The notes under the pieces were generated by a model. It had not been told where the DNA came from. It did not search any database and was given only the letters and a program-made list of their open reading frames with translations. Positions 33,285 to 43,561 of a stretch of DNA of 64,000 bases are shown here, in pieces (position 1 is the stretch's first letter; each line of letters opens with the position of its first letter). Made by a program: the position numbers and the translations under genes. The stretch is from Anodontia alba (lineage: Eukaryota > Mollusca > Bivalvia > Lucinida > Lucinidae), in NCBI GenBank assembly GCA_964016985.1, contig OZ024823.1, positions 27,025,095-27,089,094 of the forward strand, written 5' to 3'.

Positions 33285-33720
33285 AATTAACTTCCTATAT
33301 ATAGCTTAGTACGGATGTGCGTGCCGAATGCCCCCCTTTTTCAGCGCTGCCAGGTATATGATTAGTCCCCTTTTTTCAATAAAGAGTATTTGACTTACCC
33401 GATTTTTCTTGATTTGTATGTGAAAGGCCCCACTTTTCTGATATACCGGCGTATGCGTATATTTTTGCTCAGATATTTTTCGAGGCTGTTGTTCTCTTGG
33501 AATTAAGTGAACTGACTGCGATATTTGTCTAACTACCAGCAATAAAATTGTATAAAAATCAAAGGACAGTATATGAATAGGTCAACATTTCGGACGATCG
33601 AGTATATGAATGGGTCCGTTTTTTCAAAGGCCAGGTATATGAATGGGGTAGGTTCCGAAATACTGGCTCGCACACCCGTACCACAATTACCCCCAGGTTA
33701 CCCCCCTCCCCCGAGAGCAA
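33285..33720 (-). repeat. Family Q element, copy 2 (inverse orientation)
   Basis: Reverse complement of the layout at 12488-12930, with GTATATGAATGGG at about 33601, 33636 and neighbouring positions. The 33-bp steps are kept. Bounded on both sides by G-rich runs (33728-33752 is nearly pure G). Confidence 0.7.
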
Positions 33721-33869
33721 AGTGCGGTGGGGGGGGGGGGGGGGGGGGGGAGGATGTGGGAGGGGGAGGCATTTGTGTACTTTGGTCACACGTATAGATT
33801 TTTTTATTTCATTGGATGAAAATTGTTGTATATGCACGAAGACAGGCATTATTGTTACTGTGACACAAT

Positions 33870-34075
33870 TAACCTTTCCTATTTTCTTAGCAAATTAAGC
33901 AAACGGCAAACTGATAATATTTTTTCTTAATTCATTTTCCATAAAATAGGCTTGACATTTCATGGGGGACAATTTGCGTGAAGTGTCAAACCTATTTTCT
34001 GGGAAAAATAAGACAAAATACTTAAAAATGTCACTTGCTGAGAATTTTATCCAGCATATTAAGCGTTAAGCTAAT
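33870..34075. mobile_element. Family A MITE
   Basis: TTAACCTTTCCTATTTTC end, AAGCAAACGGCAAACTGATA, ACATTTCATGGGGGACAATT centre, TGTCACTTGCTGAGAAT and GCATATTAAGCGTTAA. Confidence 0.65.
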
Positions 34076-34299
34076 TGAAATCACTAACCTTGACATACTT
34101 CAGTCATTAATTTAAAGAAAGATTTAACGGAAATAAAAAGGAAATAAAATGCTTATTGAGATCACATCCCTTTATTCTCAGTTGTAAATTAGGAATTATT
34201 TTTGATAACACGAATGTTATAAATGCAAAATCTTGTTAGCTCCATTTTCCTTTTGTCATTTTTTCTGTTATTTTCGTATAATTTGCGTATTTCTCTAGA

Positions 34300-34432
34300 T
34301 TAACTTTTACCACTCCCTGGGCTAATTCAGCAGACGACAAACTCATAATTTTCTTTTTTTTTCCCAGAAAATAGATTTTGACATTTCATGCAAATTGTCT
34401 CCACATGAAATGTCAAAACCTGTTTTCTTTTT

Positions 34433-34468
<36 letters not shown>

Positions 34469-34516
34469 AAAACGCCGTCTGCTGAAATTTTTACCCAGAG
34501 TGCTGAGCGTTAATGA
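34300..34516. mobile_element. Family A MITE with 32-nt A run
   Basis: TTAACTTTTACCACTCCCTG, TTCAGCAGACGACAAACTCA, centre AATTGTCTCCACATG, right side GCCGTCTGCTGAAATTTTTA and GTGCTGAGCGTTAA. The A run is at 34435-34466. Confidence 0.7.
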
Positions 34517-34980
34517 CCGCTGCAATGATATTGATTTAACCTTATTCAGTAGGAATCGCGTCAGATTTGCAGGCATATGTTAACTGCGCATGCTCAGATC
34601 AGACAAAGCATGTGCAGTCTGGTATAGGACAAGAGCGTTTTTCATTTATCTCTGCGGCATAACTAGTGCACACTGCACATGGGACCCTACATGCGATGAC
34701 TGCAATGTACCTGCACAGTAAGCAACTTCTTGAAGACAGACTTCCAAGGCAACCTTTATAGATCTTAATTTGCCATGATACGACCTTTTGCGTGTCGTGT
34801 TATTCAATCATATGAGGAGCTCATCCAAGCGACGTGATACAGTGCAGCTGCATGATCAACTTCTTATCATAATAAAGAGTCTGTATTCAGACACAGCAAC
34901 TCCTTTTCAGTAGGATCATTGAAATACCTGGGTACAGTTTCACAATCATGCATTTACCCATTGCAGACTAAATAGATTCT

Positions 34981-35175
34981 CCCACACTATATATTGGAAG
35001 AGTCCAATTTTGATTTTAGGTACATCCAGCTATCAGATTTAGATATTCCTAGAGAAAAATGGGTAAACTATTTGCAAACAATGGAGACCCTGATCAGACG
35101 CCGCGTTCAGCGGCGTCTGATCTGGGTCTGCATTGTTTGCCAAAGACCCTTTCAGGGGTATCCAGACTATAATGG
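34981..35175 (+). repeat. Family C repeat, copy 2
   Basis: CACACTATATATTGGAAGAG, TTTAGATATTCCTAGAGAAA and hairpin CCCTGATCAGACGCCGCGTT / CGGCGTCTGATCTGGGTCTG. Confidence 0.7.
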
Positions 35176-35395
35176 GTTAGGGTTAAGGAACTTAAGGTCC
35201 GAAATTTTAACATATATAATGGGGTATCTAAAATCAACTAAATGAATTGTTTTATGTTTGTTCAGTAGACAAAATCAAAAATATCTATCGGCTTTATCGT
35301 TGAAGAACGCAGTATACTCTTAGAAAATTTCTGTCCTTGAATTTAAGGTTGACCTTACTTTAAGGAATGATTGTGAAACTGGGCCCTGATGATCT
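35176..35395. repeat. Family N repeat, copy 2
   Basis: AACTTAAGGTCCGAAATTTT at the left and AAGGTTGACCTTACTTTAAG, AATGATTGTGAAACTGGGCC at the right. Confidence 0.5.
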
Positions 35396-35859
35396 TTCCA
35401 AAAGTGCTAGCTGACTGGCAAAGTATGCACTGAACGGATTGCTCTGATCAGGCCCTACACTGTTTGCTCGAATATTTAAAATCAGATTGCATGTTTGTGC
35501 AGACTGATTTCAGGCTTAATTTCATATATGCGGTAAGAAATAATTGTGCATGGGCCTGGCACAAACTTGTCGTTATCTATTTTTTTTTATCATACTTGGG
35601 CATTCCTCCGTAATCTGTTCGTCGTGCATTAACATCTGAAATGTAACTATTAAAAATTAAGCAGCTTGAACCGTTTTCTACAAAAAGTATTCCTTAGATA
35701 GAAGGAGGAATTCAAATTTGCTAAAATTATGCCGAAAAGTTATTTTTCTTGATATGGCAACTGAAAAAACACTTTGTCCTTAATAAGTAATCCTATTTGA
35801 CCTTAACTTGGCACATACATTCCTTGGACGGTCATCTACAATGTTCATGTTTTATGCAA
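35396..35859. other. Intronic gap; weak family I traces
   Basis: CTCTGATCAGGCCCTACACTG at about 35441. Otherwise nothing recognisable. Confidence 0.35.
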
Positions 35860-35915
35860 GGTAGCTGACGGGCCGATAACGGCCCGCTATAGATTTATAA
35901 AGAATGCCAGCTGGG
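35860..35915. mobile_element. Family D MITE, right half only
   Basis: GTAGCTGACGGGCCGATAAC to AATGCCAGCTGGG; the left arm is absent. Confidence 0.75.
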
Positions 35916-36087
35916 TTGTGTTTCACTGTCGTTTATCATTTTTATTTTGAAACACATTTTAAACAATATATATGGTTAAGTCACTAAAGTTAGAATTATT
36001 GTTTATTTGATGCTTCTCTTCCTAGATTAATGTTTTAATCTTCTTTGATTTAATACTTGGCAACAAAAGTTTGCCATATATGTTTAA

Positions 36088-36320
36088 TAGGACATTGCTG
36101 AATCTTTACCAGCAGATGACAAAAGTATGATGTTTTTTTTTTTATTTCCCAGAAAATAGGGTTTGGCATTTTAATGCAAATTGTCTCCAAAGAAGGAGAC
36201 ACTTCGCATGCATTATCAAATCCCATTTTCTGGAAAAAATGAGAAAACTGTTTCAAAATGTCGTCTGCTGAATTTTTTACCCCCCCCCCCCCCACCCCAC
36301 TCCCATGCTAAGCGTTAATA
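36088..36320. mobile_element. Family A MITE just upstream of globin exon 2
   Basis: ACCAGCAGATGACAAAAGTA, centre AATTGTCTCCAAAGAAGGAGACA, right side TGTCGTCTGCTGAATTTTTT and GCTAAGCGTTAA. A run of C (36281-36293) has grown in the right arm. Confidence 0.7.
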
Positions 36321-36548
36321 GCATAATGTCCGAAACCGAAGACACAACTTAAACTAAACTTGACGGTAATGCTATTAGATTGTTCTGCAGTATTTTGGTC
36401 ATTCATTATTTGATCCGTTGACATGGCAATAGTGGAAAAAATGTTACATAGCATCTGTGAATATGCCATAATTCTTTTACTCAATAAGAGAATGAAGATA
36501 CCATTTTGTTGTAAAAATACACTCAAATAATTACTTTTCTGTTTGCAG

Positions 36549-36774
36549 TTTGTTTGAAAAATATCCAGATATGCAGCAAATTTTCGTGACATTCCGAGGA
36601 CTTACAGCGGAGGAACTACGGAACTGTGATAAACTTAGACAGCACGGACTGCGTGTGATGGGCACGGTTGATAAATGTGTGTCACGGCTGGATAAACTGG
36701 AAAAGCTGGAAAATTTGCTGCATGAACTCGGACACAAACATGTTACATTCAATATCAAAACAGATTATTTAGAT
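36549..36774 (+). CDS. Globin coding exon 2 (haem pocket, residues 68-143)
   Basis: Follows the acceptor TTTGCAG at 36542-36548 and ends before donor GTAAGT at 36775. The first base completes an Asn codon and 75 whole codons follow, so the next intron is phase 0. This exon carries almost the whole haem pocket: LFEKYPD, the CD1 Phe F80, the distal His H100 and the proximal His H132 (LGHKH). The segment SRLDKLEKLENLLHELG matches the E-F region of neuroglobins in layout. There is no stop or frameshift. Confidence 0.92.
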
Positions 36775-36909
36775 GTAAGTAGATTTCTAAACGCATGCCA
36801 ACTTTATACTTAACCCATTTATGCCGAGTAGACTCTTCTACCTCAGTTCTTTGGACGAGTCCATTTCCATTATAAGGGATGTCTGGTTAGTTTTTAATCA
36901 CCTTGATTT

Positions 36910-36987
36910 ACTTCAGAAGCCAACTGATCTGGATCTACACTGTTTGCAAAGGCAGGGTATATCCGGGTTCAGCATGACAAGGGTTAA
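36910..36987. mobile_element. Family B MITE, half copy in globin intron 2
   Basis: ACTTCAGAAGCCAACTGATC to TTCAGCATGACAAGGGTTAA. Confidence 0.7.
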
Positions 36988-37041
36988 ATATGAGATAAAA
37001 TTCGTTACAACGTATAGCGAAAACTATAAACAAAGTGTGGC

Positions 37042-37255
37042 TTAACCCTTGTCCTGCTGAACCCGGATGTATCCTGCCTTTGCAAACAGTGTAGATCCAG
37101 ATCAGTTGGCTTCTGAAGAAGCCAACTGATCTGGATCTGCACTGTTTGTCATTAAATATGTGAATTTGTATCAAAATCCAGAATCAAATAATCTGATTGG
37201 CTGAAAATTAGAAGTAGGCGTGGCATCTTAATTTATTCAGCAGGACAAGGCTTAA
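37042..37255. mobile_element. Family B MITE, full copy in globin intron 2
   Basis: TTAACCCTTGTCCTGCTGAA ... TTCAGCAGGACAAGGCTTAA. The AGTGTAGATCCAGATCAGTT hairpin at 37085-37146 is nearly perfect. Confidence 0.8.
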
Positions 37256-37501
37256 TGCTGCATGCGAAATGAGCAGCATGCCTGGTATTTTATTTTTTGC
37301 TACTTTTTTCTTTGTTCTGAAAAACCTACAACATTTTGTTTTTTCAATAAAGATGATTCGAAAAATAAATAAAGGATTATCGTCGCACGAAAATAATCCT
37401 TATGTGTGCACTAATAACCCAGACCGAACGCGCAGGTTGACCAGAGTCTCTGTTTTCTGATTAAAGAATGATTGGATACTGTAGAATAAATCAACGAAGA
37501 C

Positions 37502-37758
37502 ATTACGAAAACACTCCTATTCAAATATATTGAAAATTAAACAACCAAAAAAGGAGAATTTTCAGATAAAAGAATTTGATATTTTTCAAATTTCTGCTCA
37601 AAACATAAATCGGCAAGGCGGTTCTAACGAGTACCTACAATCTATGTTTTTTAGAAAAATAAGAAAAATAATGTATACCGCTGTAAACCCCAGTTTTACT
37701 ATATAAAAGTGGGGTTTAAGGGGGTCAAAGTTATATAGACGTGTTTTCGTGATGATAA
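37502..37758. mobile_element. Family G MITE lacking one core arm
   Basis: CATTACGAAAACACTCCTAT ... ATATAGACGTGTTTTCGTGA. Only GGCGGTTCTAACGAGTACCT of the central stem remains. Confidence 0.7.
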
Positions 37759-37942
37759 AGATTCTGAACTACCATTTAAGCTGGTGCTCGTGCGGCTGGG
37801 GTGAGGTGAAGGTTGGAGGTGGTGGAGGCTAGTGGGGTTATTGCATCCAATGGTTCGACCAGCAGACAGTATAATAAAAATCTAAACGATTGCCTTTGGA
37901 AACAAAGGACACACAAAAGAATGAAAATCGCACTCGCTTTTA

Positions 37943-38251
37943 TTAACCCTTAAAGCGCCAAGAAAAACTGCATCTGAAAATGTCGTCTGTTTATGTCGTC
38001 TGCTGAACATTCTTGCAAACTTCTCAAAGCTGTTGTTTGCATACCGGCAAACAGTGTGGACCCAGATCAGACTGCTCCTAAAGGCAGTGTGGACCCAGAT
38101 CAGACTGCTCCTAAAGGCAGTGTGGACCCAGATCAGACTGCTCCTAAAGGAGTCTGATCTGGGTCCACACTGTTTGCAGAAATGACTTTTAAAATCACAA
38201 GCAGAAGACAAAGCAGACGACAATTGTTGTGATTGGCAGTTTAAGGGTTAA
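37943..38251. mobile_element. Family A' MITE with triplicated hairpin arm
   Basis: TTAACCCTTAAAGCGCC ... CAGTTTAAGGGTTAA, TTAA at both ends. Inside, GGCAGTGTGGACCCAGATCA is tandemly present three times (about 38046-38150, about 31-bp units), facing one complementary arm at 38151-38177. Confidence 0.8.
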
Positions 38252-38334
38252 GTCTCTTCATATACAGCACTATAGTTTACGCGGCTGCATGTGAGTCCTC
38301 TGCTTTGAGCCTTTGACATAATAACCATTGTCTT

Positions 38335-38925
38335 AAGGGGACTTCATACACCTGGTAGATGTTTTTACAAGGGAGATAACTATCGTGACTTCCTCTTTGA
38401 TTCTCCTGCACAACAAGCCCTTTCTGAAAAAAAAATCTGAAAGGAAATAATTTGCTCCCATTCTTTTCTTATAGTGTATACCTCTTTTCAGAAGAAAGGC
38501 AAACCATTGTATTGAATTACATCCACTTAGAGTGTACTCATAACCCTTAATGTGGCCCGACTAAACGTTTTTGTAAAACAGAAGGATTAAACTAAAATGG
38601 AGACCATTGTTTGGACATACAACCTGTTGTAGATGGGAAGTGTTTTTTTTTTTGTTATTTTTTTTTTCACAGCTATATCCTTAACCCCTTTCCGAATGGA
38701 CAACATGAACCCTAATGACCAAACCTGTCTACAGGCATATGAAAACTATGTATGCCCGGCCCAGTCTACTCTGAAAGGACAAAAATGCTCTTAAGTGGAA
38801 CCCTTTTCACAAGTGACTTGGTGAGTAGGAAAACAAACTGGACGTCTCAAAGTTTGTCTCCCGTAAAAAAAAATAAGCAAAATCTACCAAGTCTACCCAG
38901 TCCCCTTAAACCCATACATAGCCTT
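38335..38925. mobile_element. Two family H MITEs in globin intron 2
   Basis: First copy 38335-38560 (GGTAGATGTTTTTACAAGGG ... AGTGTACTCATAACC). Second copy 38680-38925 (AACCCCTTTCCGAATGGACA ... AAATCTACCAAGTCTACCCA). Both diverged. Confidence 0.5.
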
Positions 38926-39069
38926 GGAGAACGGTGCATGCTCTGACGAAACTGCGCATGTGCGTAGTTTCATCTGAGCACGTGGAGTTCGCATGCCAAA
39001 AACTAAGTGTGTTTTGATAATATACCCTAATTAGTACAACCTCCTCGGGGAAATAGTTATACGAAAATA

Positions 39070-39300
39070 TTATCCAATGCCGCGTCAAGCGAAAAAGTGC
39101 CTTCGAATATGCGCAAACTGCGCACAGATCATTCTGCCCATGCGCAAAGTATCATCCGCGCCTTTACATTCATACGTACTGTAGTATCCAACGATTCTGT
39201 TAGCGGACAGTGAAGGCCCTGATCAGACAGCGCGAATGCGCAAGCTGGTCTGGGCCATCGCTGTCCGCATGTACCCGAAAACATGGTTTTTCATGGCTCA
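39070..39300. repeat. Family I repeat next to globin exon 3
   Basis: AGCGGACAGTGAAGGCCCTG, GATCAGACAGCGCGAATGCG and CATCGCTGTCCGCATGTACC; ends about 65 bp before exon 3. Confidence 0.6.
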
Positions 39301-39365
39301 GCCCATCCTAATGTTTGTTTGGCTGACTTTATTATTTACATGTTTCTTTTTGTTTCTTTCTTTAG

Positions 39366-39497
39366 CTGATCGTGCCTCAACTACAACAAGCTATCAGCCC
39401 TGTCCTGAAAGAAAGATGGACATTCGAAGTCGAGAGTGCCTGGTCTGATTTCCTGAAGTACATTATACATATCATGTCCGAAGCCATGATATTATAG
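39366..39497 (+). CDS. Globin coding exon 3 (helices G-H, residues 144-186)
   Basis: Starts after a pyrimidine-rich tract and TTTAG at 39361-39365 and reads in phase 0 into LIVPQLQQAISPVLKERW, then ESAWSDFLKYIIHIMSEAM, which is the G-H helix pattern of globins (compare the AAWSQLYG region of neuroglobin). TAG closes the frame at 39495-39497. The tail after helix H is only a few residues long. This exon is immediately preceded by a copy of repeat family I. Confidence 0.9.
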   Translation: MIVPQLQQAISPVLKERWTFEVESAWSDFLKYIIHIMSEAMIL

Positions 39498-39577
39498 CAA
39501 TAACTGTCCGGTCACTTTTAGAAGCTAGTGTTAGGAGCAGTTATTTGTAACAGAAAACTAATCTGGACAGGAATATG

Positions 39578-39583
39578 AATAAA
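39578..39583 (+). terminator. Candidate polyadenylation signal of the globin gene
   Basis: A perfect AATAAA hexamer 81 nt after the globin stop codon. Its position is plausible for a short 3' UTR, but the hexamer is common in AT-rich DNA. Confidence 0.45.
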
Positions 39584-39599
39584 AAAGTGAGAAAATGAA

Positions 39600-40050
39600 A
39601 CTGCCGACATATGCGCCCAATGAAGGTTCAAATCAGTCTGATCAGAGTATTTATTGTCAGCATGAAGAAATTTTGCACCCCTGGCTATCCAAAATGCGCC
39701 ATAAAAGATTCTGATCAGACTGCACAAATGCGTAGGCTGATCAGGCCCAAAGGTTATAAAACTTTTTTCATGCTCAACTGAGCATGAAATTTGTCCTGCT
39801 AATAAATCTCGAATTACTAACAATTGCAAATTATTTCTTGCTAAACATAGCTGAGCATGAAAATTTCTCTGCTAATAAATATGAAAATGCCAACTATTGT
39901 TGGCATTTTCATATTTATTCGCAGAGAAATTTTCATGCTCAGCTGAGTAAAGCATGAAAAAAGTTTTATAACCTTGAGGCCTGAATCTTCGTTGAGTGCA
40001 TAAGTCCAAAGGCACGTTTTCTGACGTTGCGGCTCACTTTGTAATTGGCG
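39600..40050. repeat. Family I repeat with a nested palindromic MITE
   Basis: The family I flanks (GATTCTGATCAGACTGCACA left; GAATCTTCGTTGAGTGCATA right) enclose a nested palindrome at 39748-39980 whose ends are AAGGTTATAAAACTTTTTTC and its complement. The nested element's inner stem, AATATGAAAATGCCAACTAT / TTGGCATTTTCATATTTATT, is near-perfect. Confidence 0.7.
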
Positions 40051-41014
40051 AGAAATGCTTATAGACAGAATAGCCAATCAGCGTAGTTGTGCTGTTCGGG
40101 CATTTTGCTTTCAGCCATGGTTGGGAAAGGATGGACCAATTAAAACGAAGCTTCGTAGAGAGCTATGGATACGCATGGGCCAATTAAAACTGAGCAACCA
40201 AGTGAATTCGCTCTTTGTATGACCCTGATTAAATTTAGCACTTAGCGCTTGTATACCAGTATGAAGAGATATTTGGCATTAATTGCTATCCATAAAGCAT
40301 TTATTTGATACTTCTTATAAACATAATCACACTTTTAATTCTTCTGTAGAACAGTAAGTGGAAAATAAACACAGAAGTACCCAATCTAGGAACACGGCGG
40401 ATAAGACAATTAGAGCATAAAATGACAACACAATCATCAGTATCTAGAGAACAGAACGTGCAAACAAAAAGAAACTGCAACAGAATTATATCGACAGCAA
40501 GGTTATTGGAAGTTTGGGACTGTGGCAGGCAACTTTAAATTGACCAAATTAGATTTTAGTTTGTTTAGCAAGGTAGTATGAACTGTAGAAAATCCTATGT
40601 TGACAAACTAGAATCGTGAAAATATCTAGATCTACCGTATCTACCCTAATTATTGGGACACTTAGCACGGGCCTGAGCTAACAATATAGTCCCAGATCAC
40701 ACACCGTAGAACGCGAAGTCTGATCAGTGTCTTCACTGTTGCCACTCATCCAGAAGTTTTATCCCCCTCTACAAATAGTAAATATTTAGGACAAATATGT
40801 AACGACTCAAATTGTTCCAGTACTTAGAGTAAATACGGTAAGTGTATCCAGAACCTCATCTACGTAAAGTTGCAAAAGTTGTCCGTTGTGGGGACGAAGG
40901 GGCAATGTCAGTTAGCTCATCATTCTCGTGTTACTGATAGAATATTGCTGTTGCTGTCCAATGTCGTACGCTTATCATTCGCTGTGGTCTCATTCCAGTC
41001 TGAACTATCAGCTA
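40051..41014. other. Intergenic, mostly nothing recognised
   Basis: One degraded family I core at 40680-40745 (GTCTGATCAGTGTCTTCACT). No other feature supported. Confidence 0.4.
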
Positions 41015-41224
41015 TTAACCCTTTCATCCCTGTGTTTCTGAAGAGGTCTCTTCCATTCTTTGAATTTGGACTTGTCTACTGATGCAAATAGCGGCTTCAA
41101 TCTAAAAAAAAAAAAAAAGCAAACAGTGCAGATCCTGATGAAACGGCTTAGTACGAGCCGTCTCATCTAGATCTGCACCGTTTGCAAAGGTAATGGCTTT
41201 GGTTTGCCGGGCTGAAAGGGTTAA
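41015..41224. mobile_element. Family K MITE, copy 2
   Basis: TTAACCCTTTCATCCCTGTG ... GGGCTGAAAGGGTTAA, TTAA-flanked. The hairpin GCAAACAGTGCAGATCCTGA / ATCTAGATCTGCACCGTTTG is at 41119-41191, next to a 15-nt A run. Confidence 0.75.
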
Positions 41225-41589
41225 AGAACGTAAAACGATTTCTTTTCAGTCACGACTAGGGAATGTAAGGTATGTCAAAGTGTGTCCAAAGATGTCTGCC
41301 TTAGCAATATGTGTTTCAAAATTATGAATAAGGTCTATGTTCAGAGATGCAAAATGATCGCGAACATTTTCTTCTGGGTTGTTGTCATATGAAGAGTCTC
41401 AATAGAATCGAGACTGATTTTCGTTCTTTTATGTGTTCTTTATTTCCACGGACAGCCTTTATGCATGCATGGTTGTTTAACCAATTGTGGTAGATAACTG
41501 CTTCCATCTTTAATAGCACGACGGTGAGTCAGTCCTAAGACTGTCTGACAGCTCCCTCCTTAATCTGTTGGCGAATGACTATCAATGTC

Positions 41590-41990
41590 TGGTCGGGTCC
41601 GTCGTATGTGGTCCTGTTTGTAGTTGTCTTGTGTTCTGGCTTCATATCACAATTAAGCAATTTACTTTATTTCATTGTAGTGATAGTAATTATTATATGT
41701 GATTCACTTGATGCTTCACTGATGAGGTGAGGACCCTTATGCGGATCGAACATATGTATGTAATGTGGAGCTGCATCAGAATAAAGGTTCGAGTTCCTTC
41801 GCGCGAGTAAAACTTTTCAACCCTGACCCCTGCCTTTCTACAGACCGTTCCAAGCGGTTCCTCTGTTATAGTTCTGCTTTGTTCGTGCGCCGGTGGTTTA
41901 ATATGTGGCGTTTATTTTGTCATTGTTTGTGTCTCGTATCTCCTTCTTCGGGTTACTCAGGATCACTGTGATGCGTGATTGTGTGAAAGC
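41590..41990 (+). repeat. Family P retroelement 3'-region, copy
   Basis: Includes GGACCCTTATGCGGATCGAA, GTTCGAGTTCCTTCGCGCGA and CAGACCGTTCCAAGCGGTTC, matching 42650-43140 and, further diverged, 49503-50540. Confidence 0.6.
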
Positions 41991-42002
41991 AATGTGTTAC
42001 TA

Positions 42003-42152
42003 TAGGGATCAAACATGGTTTTCAGGCATTAACATTCGCCGGATCCCCTGGGAGGTGTTGAAACCCGAGGCCGAAGGCCACGGTTTTCAACACCTCCCAA
42101 GGGACCTGACGAATGTTAATGCTTTGAAAAACTATGTTCGATCGCTATTATT
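42003..42152. mobile_element. Palindromic MITE, ~150 bp
   Basis: The outer arms AGGGATCAAACATGGTTTTC and ATGTTCGATCGC are imperfect. The inner arms, GCATTAACATTCGCCGGATC / GACGAATGTTAATGC and GGGAGGTGTTGAAACC / GGTTTTCAACACCTCCC, close on GGCCGAAGGCC. Confidence 0.7.
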
Positions 42153-42539
42153 GCATAAAAACTAAAAACATTGCTACATTTCGCGTTATTTGTTCCACTA
42201 CTTTGTTTCGCCTTTTCACTGATGTTTCGCGAACGTAATTTCGACGGACTATGCTCCTTCTAGGGCCGGGTAGTACACATCTCGTAACGGCAGCAAATCT
42301 GTGGCCCGGGTACGATCATATTGAAAGTTGCGTAGCCGTGCATTAACAGCGCGTGAATTGCCTTGTTAATAACGTGCGACACTGTTTTTTTATGCAATAA
42401 TATTGTAGATATTGAACAACACAATGCCAGCAAAATAAACCACCTTACATGAAGCACAGCGGGCAGTTATACAGATGGTGACCAGAATGACCAATGAAGC
42501 AAGGTTGTCCTTACTTCTACAAGAATATCAAGAAGTTGC

Positions 42540-43365
42540 AAAGTTTCCCCTCCTCAATCTGTTTGTGGTTTTCTTGTGTTTTGGCTTTAGATCGCCATTG
42601 AGTCGTTTGCTTTGTTTCACTATGTACAGTGTTTGTGATTATATGTGTTTCGCTGAGATGTTTCACAGATGAGGTAGAGGATCCCTATACGGACCGAACA
42701 TGTGTTTGTTATTTGGAGCTGCATTAGAATTATGGGTGAGGTTTCGCGTGATTAAAACTGTTTTAAGCCTTCCCCCCAACACACACTCCCAGCCCCATGT
42801 GGCACTTTGTTTTCTGTTTTCTTGTGATGATAGCATTGTGGCCATCTTCTTCAATGGTTGGCCACTTTGCTTTTATTTTTATTTTATTTCTATTTGCATT
42901 GTTTAATGTTTAGAATTGCCTCATAAAGGCGAGGTTTTGTGCGCGTAAAGTTGGTTTAAGCCCCCAAACATTTTTTTTTCTACTAAGCGTTTCTAGGCGG
43001 TTTCGCTGTTGCAATTCCTCTTTGTGCATTTGTGGTTTTATATATGACGTTTGTTCTGTCCTTATTTGTTCCTCATCTCTCCTTCTTTTGGTGCCTCGGG
43101 AGGGTTGTGCTTCATAATTATGGCATTTCCTAGGAATCTTCACTTATATTTTTATAAGCTCTTCACTCCCAGTAGTTTCCTACTGACTGTTCCAAGGCGG
43201 TTCCTTTGTAGCAGTTCTTGTTTGTTTGTGCGTCTGTGGTTTCATATGTGGCGTTTGTTTTGCCCTTAAGTTTTCCTCATCTCACCTTCTCTTGGTGCCT
43301 CGGGAGGGCCGTGCTTTCTAATTGTGGCATGCATTTCTTGGGTATCTTCACTTATATTTTTTTTT
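42540..43365 (+). repeat. Family P 3'-region, two further copies
   Basis: About 42540-43160 and 43186-43365 repeat the ordered blocks AGGCGGTTTCGCTGTTGCAA (43000) and AAGGCGGTTCCTTTGTAGCA (43194), each followed by the CTCGGGAGGG block and ATCTTCACTTATATTTT. Confidence 0.6.
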
Positions 43366-43561
43366 ATAAAAGCTAAAATATGCAGAAATGTGGAATAATG
43401 TAAACTTCAAATAAAACATCGTGTAATCACGTAATAACAATAGCTGCGCCACCTCGCAATAAAGATAAATATCACCGACGTAGGTTTTCACCCGGACCAC
43501 ATATTAACACAAGACGACAGGAAACATGGTAACTTTAATACTGTGGATTCTGGAACATTAC

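Larger units (their letters stand above)
2492..39497 (+). other. Globin gene (neuroglobin/globin X-like), three coding exons
   Basis: Joining 2492-2694, 36549-36774 and 39366-39497 gives one open frame of 561 nt (186 residues plus TAG). Residues 1-38 are a basic N-terminal extension and the globin fold runs from about 39 to 186. Visible family signatures are W51 in helix A, LFEKYPD at the B/C turn, F80 and F83 at the CD1/CD4 positions, distal His H100 (E7) in RQHGLRVM, and proximal His H132 (F8) in LGHKH, exactly 32 residues after E7 as in neuroglobin. The introns are phase 2 and phase 0, agreeing with the ancestral B12.2 and G7.0 globin introns; no third intron interrupts helix E as in vertebrate neuroglobin. 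Intron 1 is 33,854 bp and full of MITEs. The protein should bind haem; hexacoordination and a neural, redox or sensing role are inferred from similarity only. Upstream noncoding exons may lie outside the window. Confidence 0.9.

Noticed and set aside
41785..41800. GGTTCGAGTTC as a tRNA/SINE B-box
   Set aside because: No A-box at the proper distance and no cloverleaf; it is part of the dispersed family P sequence.
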